Shown: one piece after another, positions 47,101 to 58,844 of the stretch | How positions within the stretch are numbered: position 1 is the first letter of the stretch | How the letters are laid out: the number at the start of each line of letters is the position of its first letter | Origin: Dendrocalamus latiflorus | Lineage: Eukaryota; Streptophyta; Magnoliopsida; Poales; Poaceae | Assembly (NCBI GenBank): GCA_017311315.1 | Contig: CM029647.1 | Coordinates: forward strand, 3,976,576-4,040,575 | DNA length: 64,000 nucleotides | Direction: 5' to 3' | Notes under the pieces: model-generated | Told to the model about the DNA's origin: nothing | Seen by the model: only the letters and a program-made list of their open reading frames with translations | Database searches by the model: none | Made by a program: the position numbers and the translations under genes

Positions 47101-47719
47101 CAAATTTGGGGGTGGAAAGCTTGGATCTGCAAGTTGAAAGTTTGAATTTATGGGTGGAAAGCTATCAATTTCTAAATTTGTTGTCTCAAAAGTTTAATTT
47201 TGAGTGGTGAAAGTTGGATCCACAAATTCAAAAGCTCAAAATTGCTCAAATTGAAAGTTTGAACCCACGTACAATTGAAAGTTGTTTAATTTGAAAGCTC
47301 GTGATTTTGAGGATGGAGGAGGGGGAAAGCATGCAGTCCACTTCCAACAGGAAAATGTCAATGACATGCATGGCAACATGCGTGTGTAGCAAAGTATTTT
47401 CGTTGTACCAACTATTTGGCTATACTAGGCGATGTTGCATGAAGGGGTGACCTTTTGACACTTGGACCATCCAGAGTGTGTCAAGTGCTCATTGAAGGAT
47501 CTAAGCGTGGTTACGATCGTCATGAGGTCATTATGGAAGGTCATTCGATTATGACTTTTTTGCACCACCCAAAGAGAAAGAAGGATTTATTACTTGTAGT
47601 CATGCAACAAAGCGCAAGTTTATTTCAAATAAGAGTAGTTGGATACTTGGAAATGTTAGGTTTTGTATCACCAGCTAAATACATAAGTGACCTAATAATT
47701 TGTGAATATCTCCATTGAT
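44107..47719. other. Intergenic region with fragments
   Basis: Holds a GC-rich patch at 45400-45580 open on the minus strand (possible captured exon), a 25-bp direct repeat pair, and at 47030-47300 many loose copies of 'gaaagtttgaa'. No complete gene. Confidence 0.4.
45612..45748 (+). repeat. 25-bp direct repeat pair
   Basis: 'gaccgcgtattg[ct]tggtcaggcccg' at 45612-45636 and 45724-45748, with one mismatch. Confidence 0.85.
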
Positions 47720-50150
47720 CTTTTCCTAGCCCCTGATTCTTTCACAGCTTAATACTTGCATCATAAGGTGTTGAAGAAATTTTATAGTTCTCGTAACCAA
47801 AACTACTCAAGATTTTCTCAGCATAATGGGATTGATTTAAAGTAATCTCATCCTAAGTCTTGATCAATTTAATATTCAAAATGATATATGCCTATCCCAA
47901 ATCTTTCGTATCAAAGCAATGAGATAAGAAAGATTTGACTTCATCAATTACGGTAGAAACAAACACAAGATCACACCTTAACCCCCCACCATAACAGCAA
48001 TATACATATTTATCAGCTTTGTTCACAACAAAGCCAAACTATATCAAAGTTTTGTCGAACTTCTTACGCCACTGTTTAGGTGCTTGCTTTAGGCTATACA
48101 AGAATGTCAATAATCTCTATACTTTAATTTCCTATCCAGTACTTTGTTTTTCTATCCAGAAATCATAAAACCATCCGGCTGATCCGTATAGATTTCTTCC
48201 TGATTTCTGATTTAACTACTAAAAAATCCATAGGTTGTGCTATTGTGAGCATGTCATAGAAAGACACAATTGACTGTTTTAGGTCCAAACTTTCTCTTTT
48301 TATGCAATGGTATATTGACTTTTGCCAAACACTCGTAAATTTGCAGAAAATTGACATTAGGTTATGTCCCTTCCATCCCTCGTATGGAGTAATGTTACTA
48401 TTTTTAGTGATTACTCTATTTAGGACGAAAGTTGATGTCAATATAGCTTCCTTCCACCATGCCTTAGACATGCTGGCACTCTCTAACATGGCATTAACCA
48501 AGTCTATAAGTATCCGGTTTTTTCTCTCAGTTACCCTATTTGGATGGTGTGAATATGGTGTTGTAAATTCTTGGACTATTCCAGGCTCAAAAAATAATTG
48601 TAAGAATTCATGAGAAATGTATTGTCATCTACATTCAGACCTCAATCTTTTGATTTTTTTTCTCTAGTTGGTTCTCAACCTCGGTCTTATAAATCTTAAA
48701 GCAGTTTAAATTTTCATCCTTAGTTTTTAGTTAATACGCATAGCAGTAGTGTGTTGCATCATTAATAGAAGCCAGAAAATATCTTTTGCCTCTTTTAGTC
48801 AACAATCCATTCATTTCACACAAATCTAAATGAACAAGATCTAATGGTGTTCATTTCACACAAATCTAAATGAACAAGATCTAATGCTGTCAAATTCTTT
48901 TCGTCCTCTATTCCCTTAAAGGATTTTTTAGGCTGCTTTGCTTGCACACCAGACTGGCACTTTGATCCTTTAAAAAATTCATATTTTGAAATTAAATCTA
49001 ATCTGGACATTCTAGTAATACTATCAAAAATCAAAACTAATATGACAGAAGTGAGAATACCAAATATTGACCTCACATTTATTTAAACCAACTTAAACAT
49101 TTAGATTATAATAAGACTCTAAAGTACTTAGGCGGGACAAGCATCCACTCTCATAGCCTTTAACAACAAAATACCTAAACTTAGACATTATAATTTTATT
49201 TGACTCAAACACTATGTTATAACTATCCCTACATAGGAGAAAACCACTAATGTTGGAATATGCTACATATTCTTCAAGTAGACAATCTTTCCTAAAGTAA
49301 GTTTCAAATCCACCATTCCAACACCAAGAACAGAACTATGCGACCCATTCCCATTAAGATGGGGAAGCTTTTACTGCCTGATAAGAAGAAAATAAGGAAA
49401 TATCAGAATATACATGAACATTAGTATCGGTATCAACCCACCAATCAATGGATTGATATGCCGAAAAAAATAACAGATGAATTACCATATCCTCTTGAAG
49501 TCGAGGTCTCATATATGATCACATTGACAACCTTCTTCTTTTATTGTTCACCATCTCTGCCCTTACAGAAGTGACAATCTTTTGTCATATGACCTTGTTT
49601 TCCGCATACGAAGCAAGTGATGTCTCATAAGTCTTTTTCTCAATTTTATTCTTCTTAAAACTCATTGTCTTGTTTGGTTTATTGAATTTGTATTTCTTAC
49701 AGCGGTCTTTTCTCTATAAAATTTGCATTGTTCTGACCAAAAGTACTGGGTGCATCTTTTACTCTTACTTTTCTTGCACATTGAGGGCAATAAGATCCTC
49801 AATAGAAATCCCTTCCTTCTTGTATTTCAAGTTAGTGGCAAAATTCCATCAAGAAACATGAAGTTTGGCAACAATACCCACAGCCACAAACTTAGAAGAC
49901 AACACAAAACCCAAATGTGCAATCTCACCAACAATAGCTAGAGGTCATGAGCTTGTGCAATTATAAACTTAGCCTCATCTATGCTAAAGTAGAAAATTGC
50001 TCATATATACAGAGCCAGCAACCTGCCTTTGCCTCTGTATATTTATGTTCTAGTGTATTTCACAACTCTGTGATAAACTTGTAATCAATGTACACATCAT
50101 AGAGCTGATCTGACAGAATGATCAGAATGCAACCAAGAGCGGTGTTGTTC
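47720..50150 (-). mobile_element. Decayed Ty1/copia remnant, minus strand
   Basis: Reading leftward: a zinc knuckle CFVCGKQGHMTKDC (about 49570-49617), gag-pre-integrase text KCQSGVQAKQPKKSF with LVHLDLCEM (48816-49000), integrase tail MVNAMLESASMSKAWW with LNRV (48380-48500), and reverse transcriptase text near 47.8-48.1 kb (SHYAEKIL after a damaged palm). Many stops and shifts. No LTRs were identified, so it is a truncated relic. Confidence 0.75.
48812..48891 (+). repeat. 40-bp tandem duplication inside the copia remnant
   Basis: Two adjacent units at 48812-48851 and 48852-48891, each starting 'ttcatttcacacaaatct', differ at one base. The duplication lies in the integrase remnant, so it arose in a dead copy or helped kill it. 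Confidence 0.9.
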
Positions 50151-50969
50151 GCATTTTTGAACTGCATATACTAGTCAATCGTAAATAGATATTATGGGTG
50201 GATAACCCACCACAACCCCAAAGACATGATTGTCATCTACGAAAGTTCTGATCAGAAAACCTCTCATGTTTCATTACATCCGAAGCACCAACTATTACTG
50301 AATTACAACAAAGTTCACAATAAGATTTTTTATATTTTAAAAATATGTGTAATATTTTAATTTTAGATTTTACCACGAGTCAAATACCGCAAATAACTAG
50401 TGACGCATAAATCAATAGTTATAGCAAGCAATATATTGTACTTTGAAATATATGCAATGCAAAAAACATAATTCAAATATAGTCGATCGATCACACAAAC
50501 GATTCACAGTTAGACCTGATGAAGAACAAGAAGCAGCGCTTGATGTGGTGCAGAACGTGGATGAAGCAGCAAAACGAGCGATCACGTAGATGTGTACTGC
50601 ACAGAAACCTTATTGCCGCCCGTCTTCACAGCAACAATGGCTCAGAGATACTAGTCCTTTCCTTCACAACGTATGCAGAGAAGAAGAGTCGACAAGGTTC
50701 AGACAGCGCAACATAATAACATAGGTGTGCAGAAGGAAGGAAAAGAAATAAAGGAGACGGTGATTTGGGGCACACTACTCTAGAAGTCTCTAGACTGTTA
50801 ACTAACTTAATTAACTAGTTATTTATCCTCGGTAACTAAAGCAATTAACCAGCCATTTATCTATTAGTAAATGCCTGTTATCAATACCTATTAAGACTTA
50901 AATTTAAAAGTTCGAATCTTATTTAAATAGAAATCGATTTGCACGGTTCAATAAAATAAAATAGATTTG
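50151..50969. other. Intergenic, no gene seen
   Basis: A/T-rich with short ORFs only. The 65-codon ORF at 50519 resembles nothing known and has no supporting signals. Confidence 0.5.
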
Positions 50970-51240
50970 CTCATTTGGGCTTTTTTGGTGGCTTATGGCT
51001 GAAAAGCACTGTAGCTGGCTGAAAAACACTGTAGCTGACAGAGACTTATTTAGCATAATTAAATTTAAAAAAATTAAAAAATATAAAAAAAATATGTTAG
51101 CCCATTACATATAATACAAACAAATACAGGAAAAAAAGAACCGGCAAAAAAGCTCAATAAAAAGTTAAAAGTTCAGAAAAATACGAAATTTATAAATAGT
51201 GAAAAATAAATCGGAAACTAAAAGTTGAAGTGCGGAGGGG
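50970..51240 (+). repeat. Dispersed A/T-rich repeat, copy B
   Basis: Contains 'agaaccggcaaaaaagctca' in the same form as copy A. It is preceded by 'cactgtagctggctgaaaaa', repeated twice. Probably a near-complete copy of the family. Confidence 0.6.
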
Positions 51241-51451
51241 TAGCCTGGCGCCGTTGGTAGGACCGGTGGCTATCGCGCGCGGGATGCAATGACAGGGAGG
51301 TGGCATGTATCCATCGAGCGCACGTGCGCTCAACAGAGCTGTTGAGCACCCCAGTAGTAAAGACAGACTCCATAAACTTCATGCCACCTTATCATTCAGA
51401 ACAAAAGCAATTTCGCTTTGCTGGCATGGCAGTATCATTATCATCTTCGGT

Positions 51452-51938
51452 TGTGTTTGGTTTAGGGACAAGGTGGGATGGGATGGTCCTGTCCCTGGTT
51501 TTGGGATGGGATGATCCCATTTTTTGTTTGGTTGGGGGGATAGAGTCATCCCTGTTTTTTGTTTGGTTGGAAGGATAAAGTAGGATGGAATGGTCCCATC
51601 CTTTGTTTGGATGGAAGGATAAAGGTGGGATATGTGTGGCATTTGAGTTTTTTTTTAAAAAAAATTGAATGCTATTGTTGATATGTTTCTACACATAAGC
51701 CTTTGAGTTTTTTTTTAAAAAAATTTAAACAAAACAGTACTTAAAAAAATAAAGAGGTGGGATGACTCTATCCCATGTGGGATGACTCCGTCCCATGAAA
51801 AAAAGAGGATTGCCTGGTCCCGGATCTACAAGGAATATTCCTAGTGGGATGTCCTTGACTCTACTTGTCTCCCATCCAAACACCTACAAAAACAGGTCCA
51901 TTCTATTCCGTCCCACCTAATCCTTGCAACCAAACACA
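51452..51938. mobile_element. MITE-like element with 11-bp terminal inverted repeats
   Basis: TGTGTTTGGTT at 51452-51462 and its exact reverse complement at 51928-51938. Both subterminal zones carry 'gggatg' and 'catccc' words. The target duplication could not be decided. It lies about 500 bp upstream of the dioxygenase gene. Confidence 0.6.
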
Positions 51939-51956
51939 TGGTTCAATAGCAGGTCC

Positions 51957-52012
51957 TTTTCAATATAAGAGAAGACCAAAGAACTTTTCAATATAAGAGA
52001 AGACCAAAGAAA
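51957..52012 (+). repeat. 28-bp tandem duplication upstream of the dioxygenase gene
   Basis: Two units at 51957-51984 and 51985-52012, starting 'ttttcaatataagagaag', identical but for the last base. Confidence 0.9.
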
Positions 52013-52257
52013 GCTCGCTGCCATCAATTTGACCCATCCATAGCTGATTAGATTTTGGTGACGTAGAAAATATAAAGCGCATGAAGTTAACACTCACAAA
52101 TAAATTCCGTAAAGAAAAAGGAAATTTTCTTGGTCCAAAGAGGCAAAGACCAAGGCCGTCCCTGGCCACCAAGAGGCAAGAGACCCCTTCGCTTTGCCCT
52201 CTTGGCTTTTGCAACGTTTTTCCAATTACCACCAATTTACCTACACAACTCTCCAGA

Positions 52258-52275
52258 TTCCACCCTATATATCAT
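52258..52275 (+). promoter_or_regulatory. Likely TATA region of the dioxygenase gene
   Basis: 'ccaccctatatatcatc' lies about 200 bp before the ATG. It is followed by an A/G-rich leader ending in a (GA)n run, a common plant 5'UTR feature. Confidence 0.5.
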
Positions 52276-52468
52276 CATCCGTGCCCAATTCGGTGATTCC
52301 AACATCTGCGCGCACCAAGAAAAGAGGCGCCTAGACACGCGGGCACAAATCAAAGCGGCTACGAGAAAAAAAAAGGGGGAGAGGAGGCGGCAGCAACCAG
52401 GAAGTAGAAGGAAGCAAATCCAAGGCAGAGATTAAAGAGAGAGAGAGAGAGTAGAGGGAGAGCGCAGC

Positions 52469-55400
52469 ATGGAGAGCTCGACCTCGAGGACGAATCTGAA
52501 CCGCATCAGCCTGGCGGACCCGAACGTCCAGGAATCGGTCGCGCTCCTCAAGCAGGTCCTCGGTTCTTTTCTTGATAATCGCGAATTTTAGTCATCTTTT
52601 TGGGATATTTATCTGTACGCACAGTTAATTTTGATTTTTTTTTCTATGAGCTAATTTTTAATGCTTTAGCAGAGCATGTTCGTCAGTTCTTTTAAAATTA
52701 TTGTAAGATGGTATTAATCGATGGTTGTTTTGTTATTCGTAAGGCAGGTTAATAGAATCGGATTGCAGTTAACGCTTAAGTTCTACAAAAGGATGGACTT
52801 TGCCCGTTTTGGCTATTATAGTGGTTATGCCGTGTTCAAAATATTGTGCTAGGATTGAATTATACTGTATTTGTACATCATCTAATTATGCCTTCAAGTT
52901 TGCTGCATTCCAGGGGTGGATCCACACCCCGGGCAGCCTAGGCTCCAGCCCAGGGCGTGCGATATTTATCAGGGCAAAGCCTAGGTAAATACAAGTAAGC
53001 CAAGTGTGCAATTTTCCCTTTCAGCTCAGATAATAGTGGCATCTGACCCTTCTTAGCCCAGGACATCACAAAATCCTAGATCCACTCTTGCTGCATTTGG
53101 AAACCAAGGATCTTCAAAAGATGGTGTTGCCGATAGTGACATGCGATGGTACAATTTGTTACGCCGTTTGGTGTTATTGTTCATATTGGCTTATGCTTCT
53201 GTTTTCTGCTTAAAAAGGCCAAAAGTCAATACGAACATCCGACTTCTCGAAGCAGCTTCGCTACTTCTCTCGCTATCATTTCGCTCTAAGGATAAGACAG
53301 AAAATCATGAGTGCATCACCCTCCTTATTCCTCTCGCTCTCGTCACGCGCACACATCTCTCCATCACTTTTTGCACCGCTCACTCTCTTCTTTTAAAAGC
53401 CACTAGCCGTAAGCCACATTCAAAAGCCATAAGCAAAAACCAATAGAACGCCCCCTAGAAAAGGCAGCAACTTTCCCCGCAAGGACATTTATTTGGTCCT
53501 CTTTCTTAGGTGGGATATTAGCAGTACTTGGATAAACTATTTGTGGTAGTATAATTTTTCAAGAAGAATCCCTGAGGCCTGAAGCCAAAATCAGCTCTTG
53601 GAATGAAGCTCTGTATAAAATATTAAAATGCATATTCTGTCAAGGGATAGGTGTCCATGTTATTTTGAAAAAGGTAAAAGAGTAAGACATCGGTCAGTAT
53701 GACATGCATCAACTCCAAATATGGTACTACCACTTTTAGAAGAACATCATCGAAGTACACCGTATATTGTATGGAATTTTTCTGGTTGTACATTAGTTAC
53801 ATTCCAATATGATTAGTTCATCTGTGCCCTATTGTCTTGCTTGAGTAGCAATTTGGTCACTGGCCACTTGTTAGGGTGGTATTAGCTTCCATGGCTGACG
53901 ATCCCATCGCCACAGAGCTACGCGAATTGAAGGAGTTACTCAGCAAGGTGTTGAAGCGTCAAGAGGAACAATCTACTACCCATGAACATCTTCAGATGAC
54001 CATCATGGAGCTTAAGGGATGAGTAGCCCTGCCTTCTACACTTAGCAACTCTGAATAATCTTCTGCAAGGCGCCTACGGACTGATCAAGCTGAAGCTCCA
54101 CCTCCGGGTCGATTCTACAAAGTCGACTTTCCATTGTTTGATGGTACGTCCGATCCTCTAGAGTGACTTTCTCGCTGCGATCAATTCTTTCGCAGCCATC
54201 GCACCCTCGAGGAAGAAAAGTTTGGCTTGCTACCTATCATATGACCGGCATTGCTCAACAATGGTACTACAAGTTGGAACGCACGGAAGGGATTCCCACA
54301 TTGCCTCGATTTCAAAATTCCTGTAAGCTGCGTTTTTGACCACCTTTTAGATCTAACCCGGTTTCAGAATTGGCTCTGATACCAATCTATTAGGGTTCTT
54401 GGCTCTGGATCTTAGGTTATATGGATGGGTAGAGTGGATCTGGGCTTAGTTTGCTGGCTGGGCACTTCCTGCCTTGCCGTGACTGAAAACTAGCTTAAGA
54501 CTTAGGGTTTAGGAAGATAGAAGATACTTTATTTCTTGCTTATCCTTTGCTAAACCGCAGGAAGTATCATATATATTACAATAGCCGAGTCCTAAACTCA
54601 GTCAGCTAGAACTCTTATAACTCATATCAATTATAAAAGACTTTCCTAATCTTATAAACCTTCTCAGAATAGACACCAATCAGAATCCAAACAGAACTTT
54701 GCTAGTTCTTGTTTGATTCGGAATTCTTTTTGGACCCCCTGCCATAGTGTTTTCCCCTAAGTGTATATGATACCTGTAACCTTTTATGTGTGAAGATCAA
54801 CTTTGTCCTTTTACTTCTCATCAGATTACAGTTTACATGGCTAGAAGCTGATCGCCTAAGTGTTAAATTTCAGCTATTGCATGCTATGGTCTTGTTCTGC
54901 AGTTACATTACATGATTTTCCAGTACAAGACATGGATCGCTAGGCATTTTTATGATGCAATTCTTTGTGTTAGTGTTGAAAACACGGCCATTGTGTTCTG
55001 CTGGCTCTATTTGTTTTATATGTTTTGAACCGTATTGTTTTCTAAACTAAATGTTTCGTTTTTCTTAGGCATGTCTGGATTCAGGCTTCTTCTATGTGGT
55101 GGATCATGGAATAAACCAGGAGTTAATGGATGAGGTTTTTGCCCAGAGCAAGAAGTTCTTTGACCTTCCTACCAGTGAGAAAATGAAGCCTCTCCGAAAC
55201 GAGAAGAATCGAGGATATACACCAATGCTAGATGAGACTCTTGATCCGGAAAATCAAGTGATTGGTAATCTATTTGACTCCAACACTGTTGCTAGACCTA
55301 AATTTGCGCTCTTCTTTTAGTCGTCAACATGGTACGCAGTAGCTGCCCTGCAAGTGTTAAGGGGCTCTGCAATTTTCTCATCATTCTCTTGGGATGAGAA

Positions 55401-58400
55401 ATCAGTGAATTATTAAGGTTAGTAGAAAGAGTAATTTCAAAAGGCGAAAGGGCCTCTAGCCTAACGGTTAGAGCGCCTCAGTAGCACCCCCCAGGTCCTG
55501 GGTTCGATCCCAGTGGGAGCGAATTTCAGGCTTGGGGGAAAAAAAATCCCCTCGCCTGCTGCCACACCAAAGCACAGGTCTAAGGACCCGCCAGGGCGTT
55601 GATCCAAAGGATCCGCCGGTCGTCTCACAAAGGTCGGGCGTGGTGCCGCTGTGTAAGGGTGGAGCAGGGGTTCGGGGGTTTTCTCGGTCTGCGTGAGAAG
55701 ACCTTCTTCTTAAGCATTGCCCGGGGGATTCTTCCCCCCCCCCCCTGCAGGCCGAGTTTTTTTTTTAATTTCAAAAGAAAAGATGATAAAAAGTAGGAAT
55801 TAGTTCTGCATAGGCATTTATCTCAAGTAAATCACATTTCATTCTGAATTTCGTTGGTTTATATTTTGTGATATAATGATATTATCAATTCCAGGTTTCT
55901 TGCGTTCTTACAATTCCAACTTAGAATCTGTTTTCAGGTGACTATAAGGAAGGGTATTATATTGGAGTTGAGGTACCTGCAGATGATCCACAAGCAAACA
56001 GACCATTTTATGGTCCAAATCAGTGGCCTTCTGAAGGTAAGTTGTTTCATTTTCAAGACATGTTCTTAAACAAGACTCTTCTAGAACTGAATGATTGACG
56101 AATAACAAGATGTTGTGTTTAACATCATGGTTATTGAGGCGTCGGTATATCGGCGTGGCGGACTGGAGGGCCATGCCGTCCGGACGGCATGGAGCTGCGG
56201 CGTATGCCGTCCGCCATGGCGGCGCTATGGCATCGTCGTGGTGGGGTTTTGGGAGAAATCTCCACTGCCGCTGGAAAAAGCGAGGAGTCACTGCCGCCAC
56301 CGGCTCCGCCGTCGCCACCGCCGGATCCGCCGTCTCCTCCACCGGATCTAGTCTCCTCCGCCAAATTAGGGGTCCTCTACTTCGTCGAGGGGCGAGTTCT
56401 CCGGTCCTCCAGTCCGCCGCTGCCTCTTGCTTTGCCAGCCGGCTCTCCACTGCCTCCTCCAGTCTGCCAGCTGCTGCTTGGGGCGGTGGAGAGTGGCGGC
56501 AGGAAGAGGGAGCGGCCGTCGGCGAGCTTGCTTGGCCTCGCCGCGCTGGAGGTGGAGGAAATGGGGGGAAGGAGAGAGAGGGAGAGAAGCAATGGGGGGC
56601 AAAGGAAGAGAAATGTCGAGCTGAAGAAAACTGTAGGCGACGGCTAGGGTTATGAGGGATTTCGGCATTTTGCGATCTAGCCCTCTCATTTTTCTGAAAT
56701 TGCAATAAAGTCATTCTCTTTGTATTTCTTCTGTTTGGGCCCTCCGGAAGTCCGATATTATTGCGGCTACTTGTGTGTATGGTGCCGTCACGTCGCGCAC
56801 CATAAACGATATTGTTGTGTGAAGGTGGTGAGTCGCGCGCCTCGCTACACCGCCTTAATAACCATGTTTAACATGTTCCAATCTATGTGCTTGAAATTTG
56901 GTAACATTAATGAACAATAGAGATGTTGAATATCTTCTTGCAGCTCAACTCTTGTACTTAAGTGTTTGCCACCTAAGAGTAAATCCACCTTTGTGCATAT
57001 AAGTCATAGTCGTCAATTGTATCTTACGTGTACTTTTGCTTTGATGTTTATTTTTCATGCCTTGATGTGAAGAAAAGATCATGACATTACATGTCATATT
57101 TACCTATTTTACATACATTTTTCATTCCGTTATTTCAGAAACATTGCCCAAATGGAGGGAAGTGATGGAGCAATATCATAGGGAGGCATTGTAAGTTCAT
57201 CGTGCCTTGAACATAGAAATGACAGTTCCTTTGCTAATTACTTTAAGATAATCAAAGTGATTAATGATGATCCACGAGGTTGTAAATAACTTAATTGCCA
57301 AGTATTTCTTAAGTTGTGTAATGGGCATCTTCTAAACCTTACATTGCAGCTAGATAGTTCACTTCCAAGTATCAAAAAGAATCTCTTTAAGATCTGTGTT
57401 TTGTTTCGTGGATCAAAGTTGATACTATTCTGATTTGATCCTCATTCGAAGCATTTCAGGAGGGTGTCAAAATCAGTTGCAAGGATCATTGCTCTTGCTT
57501 TGGACCTAGACATAGACTTCTTTGATAGACCCGAAATGCTTGGCAAGCCTATAGCCACATTAAGGCTCCTGCACTACAAAGGTGGACAAAAAACAGGTCA
57601 TGCATTCAAGTCTAATGATATTAATTCCACAAGAAACATGACAAATTCTGTCGTTTTATGTCCTTGTTATCATCAGGTCAAGTGTCAAATCCTGCAAAGG
57701 GAGTATATGGAGCAGGAGCCCATTCTGATTTTGGCCTGATCACCCTCTTAGCAACTGATGATGTAGTTGGTCTTCAAGTAATACGCCTTGAAACAACATT
57801 TTTTCCTTATTTGTCTTTACTTTGTTTTAACTGCGATTTTCCCTTTGAATTCTGCAGATTTGCAAGGACAGGAATGCCCAGCCTCAAGTATGGGAATATG
57901 TAGCTCCAGTGAAGGGGTAAGCCTCTTAATCTAATTACTTAGATGTATGTCTCATTCTGAGTTGGGTCGTGGGAAGGTAAAGGATAAAATTTTGGTTTGT
58001 TAATCATTAAGTGTTCTGTGTCAATTGTTGGTGAAGAACCTCACATGTTTGGCCTTTATTTTCCAGAGCCTTTATTGTCAATCTTGGTGATATGCTCGAA
58101 CGGTGGAGTAACTGCATTTTCAGGTAGGGCAATCTAAGGCATGTTCCCAGTTCTTTTGTAACCGGTATCGGATGTAATTGTTGTTTGCTTATATTTGGGA
58201 AAATTAAACGTTGTTGCTTCTAGAGCAAGCCAGTTTTCTATGGTTTGCTTATTGTTGTTTTCTTATCATACAATAGAATTGTTTCCACACTTCAGGTCAA
58301 CTTTGCACCGAGTGATCCTTGATGGGCGAGAACGCTACTCTGTAAGTTTCTTCTCTCATTTAAATTTCTGAAAATAATATGATTTTCATATCTAGCATGA

Positions 58401-58844
58401 GCTGAATTAGTGGAAAAAAACTACAAATCATCTTATTTGTGCTATTTATTGATAACATAAACTCCCTAAGGTTTTTTTTTTCAATTGTGACGAATTTAAG
58501 CCAATGCGGATATGGGCCATAAAGAAGTAGATTTTAATCATTGTATTTTCCTTTGTTGGAACAGATCGCCTACTTCATGGAACCAAGCCACGACTGCGTA
58601 GTCGAGTGCCTGCCGACATGCAAATCTGAAACAAATCCTCCAAAGTAAGTTTTGGCTCCTCCTGATGGCTAAAGTTGATCATGTGCAGTCCTATCCATCT
58701 CATCAGGCCCGGTATATGAAGTGTAAATGTTTGCAATTTCATTGTCTGAACAGGTTCCCTCCAATAACTTGCTCCGCATACCTATCCCAGCGATACAAGG
58801 ACACACATGCAGATCTGAGCTCCTACAGCAACAGCAAGGCCTGA
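52469..58844 (+). CDS. 2-oxoglutarate/Fe(II)-dependent oxygenase (11 exons, 329 aa)
   Basis: Exons: 52469-52555, 55069-55264, 55938-56036, 57139-57190, 57460-57581, 57677-57777, 57858-57916, 58067-58123, 58296-58341, 58565-58644, 58754-58844. All junctions are GT..AG and the phases close to 330 codons. The N-terminal DIOX_N part carries GFFYVVDHGI (35-44). The jelly-roll core has the iron ligands H201 and D203 (AHSDFG) and H262 (STLHRV), and the 2OG-binding R271-Y-S273. It resembles the Arabidopsis At3g50210/DIN11-type group of soluble cytosolic oxygenases. The substrate is not predictable from sequence. Exon 5 has an alternative donor at 57597 that would add five residues. Introns 1-3 are swollen by transposons; introns 4-10 are short. 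The start is the first ATG after the GA-rich leader. Confidence 0.93.
52911..53090. mobile_element. hAT-type MITE in intron 1 of the dioxygenase (180 bp)
   Basis: Termini CAGGGGTGGATC and, inverted, CAAGAGTGGATC. Flanks are CTGCATTC and CTGCATTT, an 8-bp duplication with one mismatch. Confidence 0.8.
53168..53456. repeat. MITE-like block in intron 1 of the dioxygenase
   Basis: Begins 'ggtgttattgttcatattgg' and ends 'aaaaaccaatagaacgcc', imperfect inverted ends. The interior has 'aaaagccataagc' words shared with other MITEs in the window. Confidence 0.5.
53870..54340 (+). pseudogene. Retrotransposon gag fragment in intron 1
   Basis: From an ATG at 53891 (MADDPIATELRELKELLSK) with later text FYKVDFPLFDGTSDPL, RCDQFFRSHRT and LEEEKFGLL, which is Ty3/gypsy-type gag. 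It is broken by stops and shifts. A decayed primer-site-like 'tggtattagcttc' sits just before the ATG. Confidence 0.7.
54355..54752 (-). repeat. Retroelement leader plus LTR fragment in opposite orientation
   Basis: 'ggctctgatacca' at about 54371-54384 is the reverse of a tRNA-Met primer site. 'atctattagggttcttgg' follows, by analogy with the intact copia the start of an LTR whose TG has become TA. It is oriented against the gag fragment to its left, so the two are pieces of different elements. Confidence 0.55.
55444..55765 (+). mobile_element. tRNA-derived SINE in intron 2 of the dioxygenase (322 bp)
   Basis: The head has a polymerase III A box TAGCCTAACGG (55457-55467) and B box GGTTCGATCCC (55501-55511). 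The body is C/G-rich and the 3' end is a T tract. It is bounded by an exact 12-bp target duplication, TAATTTCAAAAG, at 55432-55443 and 55766-55777. A T-rich tail is known from plant SINEs such as p-SINE1. The family is not assigned. Confidence 0.9.
56126..56866. mobile_element. hAT-like non-autonomous element in intron 3 of the dioxygenase (741 bp)
   Basis: Termini CATGGTTATTGAGGCG and, inverted, CATGGTTATTAAGGCG match at 15 of 16. They are flanked by the exact 8-bp duplication TTTAACAT (56118-56125 and 56867-56874). The interior is GC-rich with several overlapping open frames (up to 268 codons on the minus strand) of Pro/Ser/Arg-rich low complexity. There is no transposase. Confidence 0.85.

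Noticed and set aside
55447..55530. A tRNA gene
   Set aside because: A and B boxes are present, but the arms do not form a full cloverleaf by eye, and it is the head of a SINE with flanking target duplications.
55908..56714. 268-codon minus-strand ORF in dioxygenase intron 3
   Set aside because: It crosses exon 3 of the opposite-strand gene and the hAT-like insertion boundary. The composition is low complexity.
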